A stretch of 64,000 bases of DNA. It comes from Flavobacteriales bacterium (GTDB taxonomy: Bacteria; Bacteroidota; Bacteroidia; Flavobacteriales_D; Parvicellaceae). Within the stretch, counting starts at the first letter, position 1. Each line of letters opens with the position of its first letter. The notes beneath the pieces are model-generated. The model saw only the letters and a list, made by a program, of their open reading frames with translations, had not been told where the DNA came from and did not search any database. Positions 1 to 8,061 of this stretch are shown piece after piece. Made by a program: the position numbers and the translations under genes. The DNA is taken from the NCBI GenBank assembly GCA_029251405.1, contig JAQXDK010000036.1, positions 1 through 64,000 of the forward strand. The letters are read 5' to 3'.

Positions 1-1161
1 ACTGCTAGTGTTTTTTCACAACATAGAAGCTATACTGATAAATATGAGTACAAGAAAAAAAGACATGAAGTTACACTTGGTCTTGGTGCTGCAAATTGTT
101 TAACTGATTTAGGAGGTAGCTTTATGTCGGGTGAAAATAATGATGGTTCTCAGATAGAATTTTTAAGATCTTTTTACGATACTGATTTAGCGAAATCAAA
201 TTTTTCAGTTAATGCTGCTTATATTTATCACTTTAGAAGAAAGCTAAATTTTCGAGGTAATCTTGCATTTGCTCAAATAGGTGCAGACGATGCGTTATCT
301 AAAGATCTCAACAGAAAAAATAGAAATTTAAATTTTAAAAGTAATATTCTCGAATTATCAGCAATAGTAGAATATTACTTTGCAAAACCCATGACTGGTA
401 ACAAATTTAATTTAAAAGATGTTCAAGGTCATAAATTAGCACCTCACATTTTAGCACATTGGGGTGTATATGTCATGAGCGGAGTTGGTGGGTTTTATTT
501 TAACCCTAAAGGAAAAAATAATAAAGAATACAACCCAGAACCTCATCAAAACAACAGTTTCGCTTCAACTCCTAACGATGAATGGCATAAACTAAGGAAA
601 TTAAGAACAGAAGGACAAGGGTTAGATGAAAATCCAACTAAGTGGAAAAACGGAAAAACTTACTCTCCAGTACAATTATGTATTCCTGTTGGTTTTGGCT
701 TAGAAAAAGCTTTTAACGGAGACATGGGGCTTAAAATTGAAGCTGGTTTTAGATACACTACTACTGATTATTTAGATGATGTAAGTGGAGTCTTTTTTAA
801 CAGAGAAACCATTATAGCAAATGGAGGTGAAATTGCAGGTGTAATGTCAGGAACTAGCTCTGGTAATCCTAGACCTTACATGGCATTTGCAGATCCAGGA
901 GATCCAGTATTGGTCAACGCTGTCGGAGGAGATTTAATAGTAAATACAAATCCTTCAGATCCACGTTTAGACACCTACGGAACTCGTATTTATGATATCA
1001 TTGAAACTAGTTCTGATGAAGGTTTTCAAAGAGGAAATCCTGACAACAACGATAGTTATATGTTTTTTAATATTAGTTTTTACAAGAAATTCTCCAGTCA
1101 CACCAAATGGTACAAAAATGTTCATCATGGAAAGAATGTTAGAATAAAGGCTTCATTCTAA
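1..1161 (+). CDS. DUF6089-type outer-membrane beta-barrel protein, 5' end missing
   Basis: The reading frame is open from the first base of the window, so the N-terminus and signal peptide lie outside it. The first internal ATG, at 124, is not the true start. The visible 386 residues show alternating hydrophobic strands and aromatic girdles typical of an outer-membrane barrel, with the run of basic residues and the LGAANCLTDLGG stretch expected near the N-terminus of DUF6089 proteins. DUF6089 proteins are widespread in Flavobacteriales and have no firm function. An insertion of about 100 residues (residues 160-260) rich in Asn, Gly and Pro probably forms long extracellular loops. A YwqK-repeat gene follows after 11 bases, so the two may be co-transcribed. 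The family call rests on recall of the family pattern. Confidence 0.7.
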   Translation, partial: TASVFSQHRSYTDKYEYKKKRHEVTLGLGAANCLTDLGGSFMSGENNDGSQIEFLRSFYDTDLAKSNFSVNAAYIYHFRRKLNFRGNLAFAQIGADDALSKDLNRKNRNLNFKSNILELSAIVEYYFAKPMTGNKFNLKDVQGHKLAPHILAHWGVYVMSGVGGFYFNPKGKNNKEYNPEPHQNNSFASTPNDEWHKLRKLRTEGQGLDENPTKWKNGKTYSPVQLCIPVGFGLEKAFNGDMGLKIEAGFRYTTTDYLDDVSGVFFNRETIIANGGEIAGVMSGTSSGNPRPYMAFADPGDPVLVNAVGGDLIVNTNPSDPRLDTYGTRIYDIIETSSDEGFQRGNPDNNDSYMFFNISFYKKFSSHTKWYKNVHHGKNVRIKASF

Positions 1162-1172
1162 AGATATTTTTA

Positions 1173-1559
1173 ATGAGATCAGTTTTTGTAATTTTAATTA
1201 CATTTTTTTTCACATCCCCTTCTATATACTCACAAGAACTTTACATTAAAGATGTTACTAATATAAATTTAGATACTGTTTACTCAACAGTAGATTTAAG
1301 CCTATCTACTGGGACTATTTACGACCACTACGAAAATGGTATGATAAAACTATTAGCAGTTTATTCGAAAGGCCTCAAAAATGGAGAAATAAAAAAATGG
1401 CACAGTAATGGTCAGTTGATATATAAAGGATACTTCATTAACGGAACTAAAAATGGAGTTTTTGAAGAATTTGATATTTATGGAAAAAAGCTTTCGAAAG
1501 TAAAATACAAGAATGGAGTAATTCTTTGGGAAAAGGACTTTACTGAAAAATATCGTTAA
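1173..1559 (+). CDS. Exported YwqK/MORN-2 repeat protein
   Basis: A 128-residue protein with a clear signal peptide (about residues 1-20, ending YSQ). It is followed by three or four copies of the roughly 22-residue YwqK/MORN-2 repeat, recognisable as Y-x-NG-x(2)-K-x(5)-Y-x-G-x-KNG. Such proteins are often labelled 'toxin-antitoxin system YwqK family antitoxin', but there is no toxin gene beside it and it is exported, so an antitoxin role is unlikely here. The repeats form a beta-hairpin stack, and function is unknown. It lies 11 bases after the DUF6089 barrel gene and before a promoter-bearing gap ahead of the TonB receptor gene. A second, longer member of the family is at 34971-36035. Confidence 0.75.
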   Translation: MRSVFVILITFFFTSPSIYSQELYIKDVTNINLDTVYSTVDLSLSTGTIYDHYENGMIKLLAVYSKGLKNGEIKKWHSNGQLIYKGYFINGTKNGVFEEFDIYGKKLSKVKYKNGVILWEKDFTEKYR

Positions 1560-1724
1560 AAGTATTTGACAAATTCTCCCTAATTCAAAAAAACAAATTT
1601 TTTGGCAAACAGTAGATTTTATTAAACACTAATCATTATTTGATATGTTAAATTTCTCCCAAAAAATTAACTTAATAAGAAAAAAAATACAGAAATTATA
1701 ACTTGCAAATAAAAAAAGTAATAA

Positions 1725-4181
1725 ATGAAAAAATTCATTTTTATATTTTCCTCTATCATTTTACCCTTTTTTATTTACTCTCAGAACAATATTACCATAA
1801 GCGGCTATGTAGACGAATCTGAAAGTGGTGAGAAATTAATTGGCGCAACTATTTATGATTTAAAGTCTGGTAAAGGAACTATTTCTAATGATTATGGATT
1901 TTTTAGCCTAACACTACCTAAGGATTCTGTGAAAATTAGAGTTAGTTATATTGGATACGTCACACAAATTTTTGAAGACTATCCCATTTCAGACGTTAAT
2001 CAAAACTTTTCTTTAAATGATCAAATGCTAGAAGAAGTTGAAATTCTATCTTCAAAAGAAGAACTGGTTCACCAAAAGTCAGAGATGAGTACTGTCGATT
2101 TATCTATGGATAAAGTAAGGGCTCTCCCAGCCCTTTTAGGTGAAAATGACATTATGAAAACCATTCAACTTCTTCCAGGAGTTCAAACTGGAAGCGAGGG
2201 CACTTCTGGTCTTTATGTTAGAGGTGGAGGGCCCGATCAGAACTTAATTTTACTAGACGGAGTTCCAGTCTATAATGCCTCTCACCTATTTGGCTTTTTT
2301 TCTGTATTTAATTCAGATGCTATTAACTCCACTAAATTGGTGAAAGGTGGTTTTCCAGCAAGATATGGGGGAAGATTGTCTTCTGTTATAGATATTAAAA
2401 TGAAAGAAGGAAATTTGAAGAAATTTCATGGACAAGGTTCCATTGGGCTAATTGCTTCTAAAATATCCTTGGAAGGCCCCATAATAAAGGACAAAACTTC
2501 TTTTATTCTTTCTGCAAGAAGAACATATTTAGATATATTGGCAAAACCATTTATAGCAGCCAATCAAAGAAGGCAAGCTAGTAAAGGATCTGGAGATGGA
2601 AATAGTTCCAATACAGGTGGATATTATTTTTATGATTTTAATGGAAAAGTCAATCATAAGATAAATAATAAGCACAGATTATATCTTAGTAATTACATGG
2701 GTAGAGATAGAGCTTTTTTAGATGCTATTGATAGTTATAATCAAGATTCAAGTTTTGGAGTTGATACTACAAAATCTCAGCTAAGGTGGGGTAATATAAT
2801 AAGTGCTTTAAGATGGAACTATATGCCTTCAAATAAAGTTTTTATAAATACAACACTTAGATACAGTAAATATGATTTTTTAATTGCTTTTGGAAACAGT
2901 AGTACTCAAACAACCATTAACCAAAATAATACATCATCTACTGTAAATCAAAATTTTAACTACGCTTACATAAGTAATATTGAAGACTGGTCTGGAAAAA
3001 TAGATGTTGATTGGATGCCTAATCCAGATCACTTAGTGAAATTTGGTATTGGCGACATATACCACACATTTACACCTGGGGTTAACCAGTTTCAACTTAC
3101 GGATAGCACTACTTCTCTCGACACATCATTTGGAGCTGTTATACATTACGCACATGAAGCCTCAGCTTACATAGAAGACGATTGGACAGTTAATAATTCA
3201 TTAAAAGGAAATGCTGGCTTACATTACAGTACTTTTTTCACAGGAAATAAACAATACTCTTCTTTGCAACCAAGAATTAGTCTAAGGTATTTAATTGATT
3301 CAAAATCTTCATTCAAAATGGGATATGCTAAAATGGGACAATTTTTGCATTTATTAACCAATTCTGGAATAGGATTACCAACTGATTTATGGGTGCCAGC
3401 AACTGAAAAAATTAAACCACAGTTTTCAGATCAAATAGCTGCTGGATATGCTAGAACTTTTAACGATAAAATTGAAGTTTCGTTAGAGGGATATTATAAA
3501 ACTATGGATAATTTAATTGAATATAAGGATGGTGCTTCTTTTTTTGATTCTCAGACCGATTGGCAAGATAAGGTTCATGTAGGAAGAGGATGGTCATATG
3601 GAGGAGAGTTATTAATAGAAAAGAAAATGGGAAAAACAACTGGTTGGATTGGGTACACATTATCTTGGACCAATAGACAATTTGATTCTATTAATTTTGG
3701 ACAGTCTTACCCATATAGATATGATAGAAGACACGATATAGGAATAGCAATTACTCATGAGATTAACGACCGAATTAATTTTGGTGTAGTATGGGTTTAT
3801 GGTACAGGAAACGCAGTTACCCTTGGACTAGAATCTTATTCCTCGTTTAATAGTTCTCTTGTTAACGATATTTCTAATTTCAATTTGAATCCTTCTCCCT
3901 TTGGTTTTGATCAAGACAATGCAAATGTTTCTACAGTAAATCACATAGATAGTAGAAATAACTATAGGATGCCAGCATACCACAGAATGGATGTTTCTAT
4001 AAACATAAAAAAAGAAAAAAAATGGGGAGAAAGGACATGGAGCTTTGGTCTATACAATGCCTACAGTAGACAAAACCCATTTTATTTGCAATTTACTAGG
4101 AATGAAAATGGAAATCCACAATTATCACAATTCAGTCTTTTTCCGCTTATACCATCCTTTACTTATTCTTTCAAATTTTAA
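1725..4181 (+). CDS. TonB-dependent receptor with N-terminal carboxypeptidase-regulatory-like domain
   Basis: An 818-residue outer-membrane transporter. It has a signal peptide (residues 1-20), then a carboxypeptidase-regulatory-like beta-sandwich (about 23-105, with the motif GYV...GE.L.GATI). A plug domain (about 110-225) contains LYVRGGGPDQNLILLDGVPVY, and a barrel runs to a C-terminal aromatic residue (F818). It is shorter than SusC proteins (about 1000 residues) and lacks a SusD partner. Instead, a DUF4249 lipoprotein gene starts three bases after the stop, which is the usual pairing for this receptor subclass. The substrate cannot be read from the sequence; peptides or metal chelates are as plausible as glycans. 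Confidence 0.9.
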   Translation: MKKFIFIFSSIILPFFIYSQNNITISGYVDESESGEKLIGATIYDLKSGKGTISNDYGFFSLTLPKDSVKIRVSYIGYVTQIFEDYPISDVNQNFSLNDQMLEEVEILSSKEELVHQKSEMSTVDLSMDKVRALPALLGENDIMKTIQLLPGVQTGSEGTSGLYVRGGGPDQNLILLDGVPVYNASHLFGFFSVFNSDAINSTKLVKGGFPARYGGRLSSVIDIKMKEGNLKKFHGQGSIGLIASKISLEGPIIKDKTSFILSARRTYLDILAKPFIAANQRRQASKGSGDGNSSNTGGYYFYDFNGKVNHKINNKHRLYLSNYMGRDRAFLDAIDSYNQDSSFGVDTTKSQLRWGNIISALRWNYMPSNKVFINTTLRYSKYDFLIAFGNSSTQTTINQNNTSSTVNQNFNYAYISNIEDWSGKIDVDWMPNPDHLVKFGIGDIYHTFTPGVNQFQLTDSTTSLDTSFGAVIHYAHEASAYIEDDWTVNNSLKGNAGLHYSTFFTGNKQYSSLQPRISLRYLIDSKSSFKMGYAKMGQFLHLLTNSGIGLPTDLWVPATEKIKPQFSDQIAAGYARTFNDKIEVSLEGYYKTMDNLIEYKDGASFFDSQTDWQDKVHVGRGWSYGGELLIEKKMGKTTGWIGYTLSWTNRQFDSINFGQSYPYRYDRRHDIGIAITHEINDRINFGVVWVYGTGNAVTLGLESYSSFNSSLVNDISNFNLNPSPFGFDQDNANVSTVNHIDSRNNYRMPAYHRMDVSINIKKEKKWGERTWSFGLYNAYSRQNPFYLQFTRNENGNPQLSQFSLFPLIPSFTYSFKF

Positions 4182-4184
4182 ATT

Positions 4185-5096
4185 ATGAAAAAATTATTTT
4201 TTTTATTGAGTGTTTCCTTAATTTATATCTCTTGCGAGAAGGTAATCCCATTCGAAGGTGATTTAAATACACCGAAATTAGTTGTCAACTCTATTTTTGA
4301 AAGTGATTCTATATTTAAAGTTCACATTAGCAGTAGTAGAAGTGTTATAGATATTTCTCCTTTTCAAAATATTGAAGACGCGGTAGTTAAAATTAAAGAT
4401 GATAATGGAGCTATTATTGAAACCTTAAATCATTTAGATAATGGTTTTTATGCAGGACAAGTTTTTCCAGAACAAAACAAAACCTATCAACTTGAAGTAA
4501 TCCATCCTAATTATAACAATATCACTTCTACAGACTCTCTTCCCATTCCTATTACTATTAATAGTGTAGATACATCTACTATAGTTGATCCAATCAATGA
4601 TAATAGATTACAAATAATATTGAATTTTGACGATCCAGAAAGCTCACAAAACTATTATCTAATAGAAACTTCATCAGTAAATGAAAAGCTAGTAATAGAA
4701 AATTCAGACACCTTGGAATACGAACTTGACACAATTTTAAACCAAACAATGATACTTACTGATGAGGTTTTCCAAGACGGGGGTTCTCCATTTAGAGAAC
4801 AAGGTTTGTTTAACGATCTTCTTTTTAATGGTCAAAATAAAAATTTAGAATTAGAAATACCAAATGAAGAATATTGGAATTTTAGTGATGGTAGTACTGA
4901 ATGGAGTTATAAAAGGTTGTCTTTAACTTTATATTTACATAATATTTCCAAATCTTACTATTATTACAGGACCAGTTTAGAATTGTATCAAAATGCTTCC
5001 GGAAACCCCTTTGCACAACCTGTTCAAGTATACAGTAATATTGATAATGGATTTGGTATTTTTGCAGGTTCTCAAGTTTCTTATTTCAATCTCTAA
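4185..5096 (+). CDS. DUF4249 lipoprotein, partner of the TonB-dependent receptor
   Basis: A 303-residue protein with a lipoprotein signal ending in Cys17 (ISC), followed by KVIPFEGDL, the characteristic DUF4249 beginning. The body is beta-rich (Ig-like strands, FEGDLNTPKLVVNS) and consistent with a surface or periplasmic substrate-capture partner of the receptor encoded immediately upstream. The gene starts three bases after the receptor stop, so translation is probably coupled. DUF4249 lipoproteins are known to accompany TonB receptors in Bacteroidota, but their ligands are not established. The rpoD promoter region follows. Confidence 0.82.
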   Translation: MKKLFFLLSVSLIYISCEKVIPFEGDLNTPKLVVNSIFESDSIFKVHISSSRSVIDISPFQNIEDAVVKIKDDNGAIIETLNHLDNGFYAGQVFPEQNKTYQLEVIHPNYNNITSTDSLPIPITINSVDTSTIVDPINDNRLQIILNFDDPESSQNYYLIETSSVNEKLVIENSDTLEYELDTILNQTMILTDEVFQDGGSPFREQGLFNDLLFNGQNKNLELEIPNEEYWNFSDGSTEWSYKRLSLTLYLHNISKSYYYYRTSLELYQNASGNPFAQPVQVYSNIDNGFGIFAGSQVSYFNL

Positions 5097-5154
5097 AAAA
5101 GTTCTTAACATCGAGATTCTCTCTGTTGATAATTAATTTTCAACATCTTGAAAG

Positions 5155-5168
5155 TTAAAGGTCTTTAA
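5155..5168. promoter_or_regulatory. Short palindrome just upstream of the rpoD promoter
   Basis: TTAAAG-GT-CTTTAA forms a perfect inverted repeat with 6-base arms and a 2-base spacer. It ends two bases before the predicted -33 element of rpoD. It is an operator candidate by position only and could be chance in AT-rich DNA. Confidence 0.25.
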
Positions 5169-5170
5169 AC

Positions 5171-5201
5171 TTGACTTAAGCATATACATGAATTACATTT
5201 G
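5171..5201 (+). promoter_or_regulatory. rpoD promoter (-33 TTG, -7 TACATTTG)
   Basis: The element TACATTTG at 5194-5201 is an exact match to the Bacteroidota -7 consensus TAnnTTTG. TTG at 5171-5173 lies 20 bases upstream, the usual spacing for the -33 element. Transcription would start near 5205, giving a leader of about 17 bases before the ATG at 5222. Confidence 0.65.
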
Positions 5202-5221
5202 AAACTTTGTAAAATCATCCT

Positions 5222-6085
5222 ATGAGACAACTTAAAATTACCAAATCAATTACCAACAGAGAAAGTCAATCACTAGATAAGTATTTACAAGAAATTGGAA
5301 GAGAAGAGCTGATAACTGCTGAAATGGAGGTTGAATTAGCTCAGAAAATAAAACAAGGTGACCAAGTAGCATTAGAAAAATTGACTAAAGCAAATCTTAG
5401 ATTTGTTGTTTCGGTTGCTAAGCAATACCAAAATCAAGGTCTTACACTTCCTGATTTAATAAATGAAGGAAACTTAGGTTTGATAAAAGCTGCTCAACGT
5501 TTTGATGAAACTAGAGGATTTAAGTTTATTTCTTATGCAGTTTGGTGGATTCGACAATCCATTTTACAAGCACTTGCTGAGCAGTCTAGAATCGTTAGAT
5601 TGCCCTTAAATCAGGTGGGTTCATTAAATAAAATTAACAAAGCTTTTTCAAAGCTAGAACAAGAATTTGAAAGACCGCCAAGTAGTGACGAGTTAGCTAC
5701 CCATTTAGATCTTACAGAAGATAAAGTTAAAGACACTATGAAAATTAGTGGCAGGCATGTTTCAGTTGATGCACCTTTTGTCGATGGAGAAGATAATTCT
5801 TTACTTGACGTAATGGTTAACAATGACAGTCCCAAAGCGGATTTAGAACTCATGAAAGAATCTCTTCAGAGAGAAATAGAACGATCCTTGGCAACTTTGA
5901 GTGACAGAGAAAAAGATGTTGTAATGCTTTTCTTTGGAATTGGTAAAAAACACGGATTAACTCTAGAAGAAATTGGGACTAAGTTTGATCTAACAAGAGA
6001 AAGAGTGAGGCAAATTAAAGAAAAAGCTATAAGAAGGCTAAGACATAATTCCAGAAGCAAATTACTGAAAACTTATCTAGGTTAA
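5222..6085 (+). CDS. rpoD: Primary RNA polymerase sigma factor RpoD/SigA (Bacteroidota short type)
   Basis: A 287-residue sigma-70 factor. It has region 1.2 ([12 protein letters not shown], about residue 17) and a long region 2 ([35 protein letters not shown], then [10 protein letters not shown] in 2.4). Region 3 follows, then region 4 with a helix-turn-helix near the end ([29 protein letters not shown]). It lacks the long acidic region 1.1 of proteobacterial RpoD, as is normal for the primary sigma factor of Bacteroidota, which recognises the TTTG / TAnnTTTG promoters seen across this window. It has its own promoter and a HAD-like gene follows 8 bases after it. Confidence 0.95.
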   Translation: MRQLKITKSITNRESQSLDKYLQEIGREELITAEMEVELAQKIKQGDQVALEKLTKANLRFVVSVAKQYQNQGLTLPDLINEGNLGLIKAAQRFDETRGFKFISYAVWWIRQSILQALAEQSRIVRLPLNQVGSLNKINKAFSKLEQEFERPPSSDELATHLDLTEDKVKDTMKISGRHVSVDAPFVDGEDNSLLDVMVNNDSPKADLELMKESLQREIERSLATLSDREKDVVMLFFGIGKKHGLTLEEIGTKFDLTRERVRQIKEKAIRRLRHNSRSKLLKTYLG

Positions 6086-6093
6086 TTTTTATA

Positions 6094-6537
6094 ATGGACG
6101 AACAAAATAAATTAAAAGTACTTATTGGAGAGGACGGTCTTGCCCTTAGTCCTACATTACCTGATAAAATCAAAAATTACCTTATTGATATAGATGGAAC
6201 TGTTACAGAAGATGTTCCCAATGAAGAACCAGAGAGAATGCTCACCTGTGAACCGTTTCCAGACGCATTAGAAGTGCTTAACGATTGGTATGATGAAGGT
6301 CATATAATTACTTTTTTTACTTCGAGGACTGAAGAACATCGAGAATATACCGAGAGATGGCTTTCAAAACACAATTTCAAATACCACCATCTTTTAATGA
6401 ATAAACCTAGAGGAGGGAATTACCATTGGATTGACAATCACATGGTTAAAGCTACAAGGTTTAGAGGAAAATTCACGCCACTAATACGAACAGCAAAAAA
6501 AATAGAAGTATTCAATGATGATTATATTGCTGAATAA
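6094..6537 (+). CDS. HAD-like hydrolase, often labelled phosphoheptose isomerase
   Basis: A 147-residue cytoplasmic protein. Residues 32-36 are DIDGT, the HAD motif I with both catalytic aspartates. Near residues 77-80 TSRT fits motif II, and a lysine in the NKPRGG stretch fits motif III. The acidic motif IV is probably DN in HWIDNHM or DD near the C-terminus. Database labels for this flavobacterial family often say phosphoheptose isomerase, but nothing resembling the SIS fold of GmhA is present. A small-molecule phosphatase is more likely, substrate unknown. It lies 8 bases after rpoD and may share its transcript. Confidence 0.65.
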   Translation: MDEQNKLKVLIGEDGLALSPTLPDKIKNYLIDIDGTVTEDVPNEEPERMLTCEPFPDALEVLNDWYDEGHIITFFTSRTEEHREYTERWLSKHNFKYHHLLMNKPRGGNYHWIDNHMVKATRFRGKFTPLIRTAKKIEVFNDDYIAE

Positions 6538-6578
6538 TTGCATTAATTTTTTAAATTTACATCTATCAAACTATTACA

Positions 6579-7454
6579 ATGAAAAAAATAAGTCTTCATT
6601 TTATATTTACCATTTTAATTTCATCGACTTTAATTACAAGTTGTAATTCTGAAAACTCTGTTAAAACAACCGATAAGGAAGTTGCCAACGATGATGAAGT
6701 TACTCATTCTATTGAAATAGATATTGTAGATCATGATTTTGAATTCATGCCACCCTCTCCTATTCAAATTGCGTCCATACTTAAAAAAGCTAATATGAGC
6801 TATGAAGAAGGACTTACTAACAAAATTTCTAATGCGGATAGTTATTCAACAAAATTCAAACAAACTATAAATTTTGGAGTTTATGCTTGTGATTTAGCTT
6901 ATTGCGTCACCAATGATAAATATGAAGAAGCAGGAAAGTATTTAAAAGTAGCCAAGAAAATGTCTGCCAAAATTGGATTAGAATCAATTTTTCAATCCGA
7001 TCATTTGGTAGAACGTTTTGAGAAAAACATCGGTAACCAAGATAGTATCATGGATATTCTGTTTCATGTTCAAATGATGACTGACGACTATATTCATGAT
7101 AATGACTTAAGAGATTTAAGCGTCATTTATTTCACTGGCGCTTGGGTAGAAGGTATGAATATTGGAACGCATACTATTCTGGGAAATGACGACCACAAAA
7201 TTAGCGTTTTACTTTCAGAACAAATGACCATAGCAAAATCCATAATTAAAGGGCTCAGAGCAGTTCAAAACCAAACTGATGACTTAGTTGATTTAACAGA
7301 CCATATTGATGAAGTAGTTGAAGCTTACAACAACTTGTGGTCTGTAAAACAAGAAGGAGAAAACATTGAATACCTAGACGTTGAATTAAAACATGAAGAA
7401 GTTGTTTCTATTTCTGAGATGATTCTAGAATTAAGAGAAGAAATTACATTGTAA
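6579..7454 (+). CDS. Lipoprotein of unknown function
   Basis: A 291-residue protein with a lipoprotein signal peptide ending at Cys22 (ITSC). The mature part is almost entirely helical and acidic and has no motif I recognise. It includes NFGVYACDLAYCVTND and YFTGAWVEGMNIG, which look like conserved helical-hairpin faces of a family seen in Flavobacteria. TAAATTTA at 6552-6559 is a near match to the -7 consensus, 19 bases before the start codon. Another exported protein of unknown function begins 10 bases after the stop, so the two probably form an operon. Confidence 0.7.
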   Translation: MKKISLHFIFTILISSTLITSCNSENSVKTTDKEVANDDEVTHSIEIDIVDHDFEFMPPSPIQIASILKKANMSYEEGLTNKISNADSYSTKFKQTINFGVYACDLAYCVTNDKYEEAGKYLKVAKKMSAKIGLESIFQSDHLVERFEKNIGNQDSIMDILFHVQMMTDDYIHDNDLRDLSVIYFTGAWVEGMNIGTHTILGNDDHKISVLLSEQMTIAKSIIKGLRAVQNQTDDLVDLTDHIDEVVEAYNNLWSVKQEGENIEYLDVELKHEEVVSISEMILELREEITL

Positions 7455-7464
7455 TATATATTTT

Positions 7465-8058
7465 ATGAGTTACAAAAACATTTTATTATTTTTTATATTT
7501 TTTACAATCTCAAGCTCTTACGAAGCTCAAAAAGGAGAAGAGATATCGCCATACCAAGAATATCTTTTACAATTAAAAGAATATAGAAAAAATTGCAGAA
7601 ATGCCTTAAAGCCTTTTAGATATGATGGTTCTTTGACAACTCACTTTTCCTACAAAGAGTTCACTTATTCTAAAGAGATAGAAATTGCTACCATTCAGAA
7701 TGAAATCTACAGATTATCCTTCAATGCTATGGGTATTATGGAAGACGGTATATCAATTAAAATATACGACAAACCGAAAAAATTCAATAAAAGGACTTTA
7801 CTCTATGAAAAAGAAAATGTAACTGGGACTGAATTTACAGTTGAAACTAATGAAATGATTGAAAAGTTTAAGCAAGCTAAAAGAGATGAGGGCTATGAAG
7901 AAAAAGTAGTAACACACTTAAGACTAAAAAAATTATTCATTGACTACATCATCCCTGCAAAAGATAGAGTTTTCGAAACTAATGAAGAGGACGGTTCTGA
8001 AATTAAAGTTATTACAAAAGGTGCAGTAATACTTGCTGTTGGTTATAACAACTTATAA
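7465..8058 (+). CDS. Exported protein of unknown function
   Basis: A 197-residue protein with a short hydrophobic N-terminus (residues 5-20) that looks like a signal peptide. The mature part mixes beta strands with charged helices (LKLKEYRKNCRNALKPFRYDG near the start) and has no recognised domain. It follows the lipoprotein gene at 6579 by 10 bases and runs tail to tail into uvrB with only three bases between the two stop codons. A shared periplasmic role with its lipoprotein neighbour is a guess from position. Confidence 0.6.
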   Translation: MSYKNILLFFIFFTISSSYEAQKGEEISPYQEYLLQLKEYRKNCRNALKPFRYDGSLTTHFSYKEFTYSKEIEIATIQNEIYRLSFNAMGIMEDGISIKIYDKPKKFNKRTLLYEKENVTGTEFTVETNEMIEKFKQAKRDEGYEEKVVTHLRLKKLFIDYIIPAKDRVFETNEEDGSEIKVITKGAVILAVGYNNL

Positions 8059-8061
8059 GAT

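Noticed and set aside
5124-5145. TGTTGA...TCAACA hairpin after the DUF4249 gene as a terminator
   Set aside because: Six-base stem with a ten-base loop and no T-run immediately after; not convincing.
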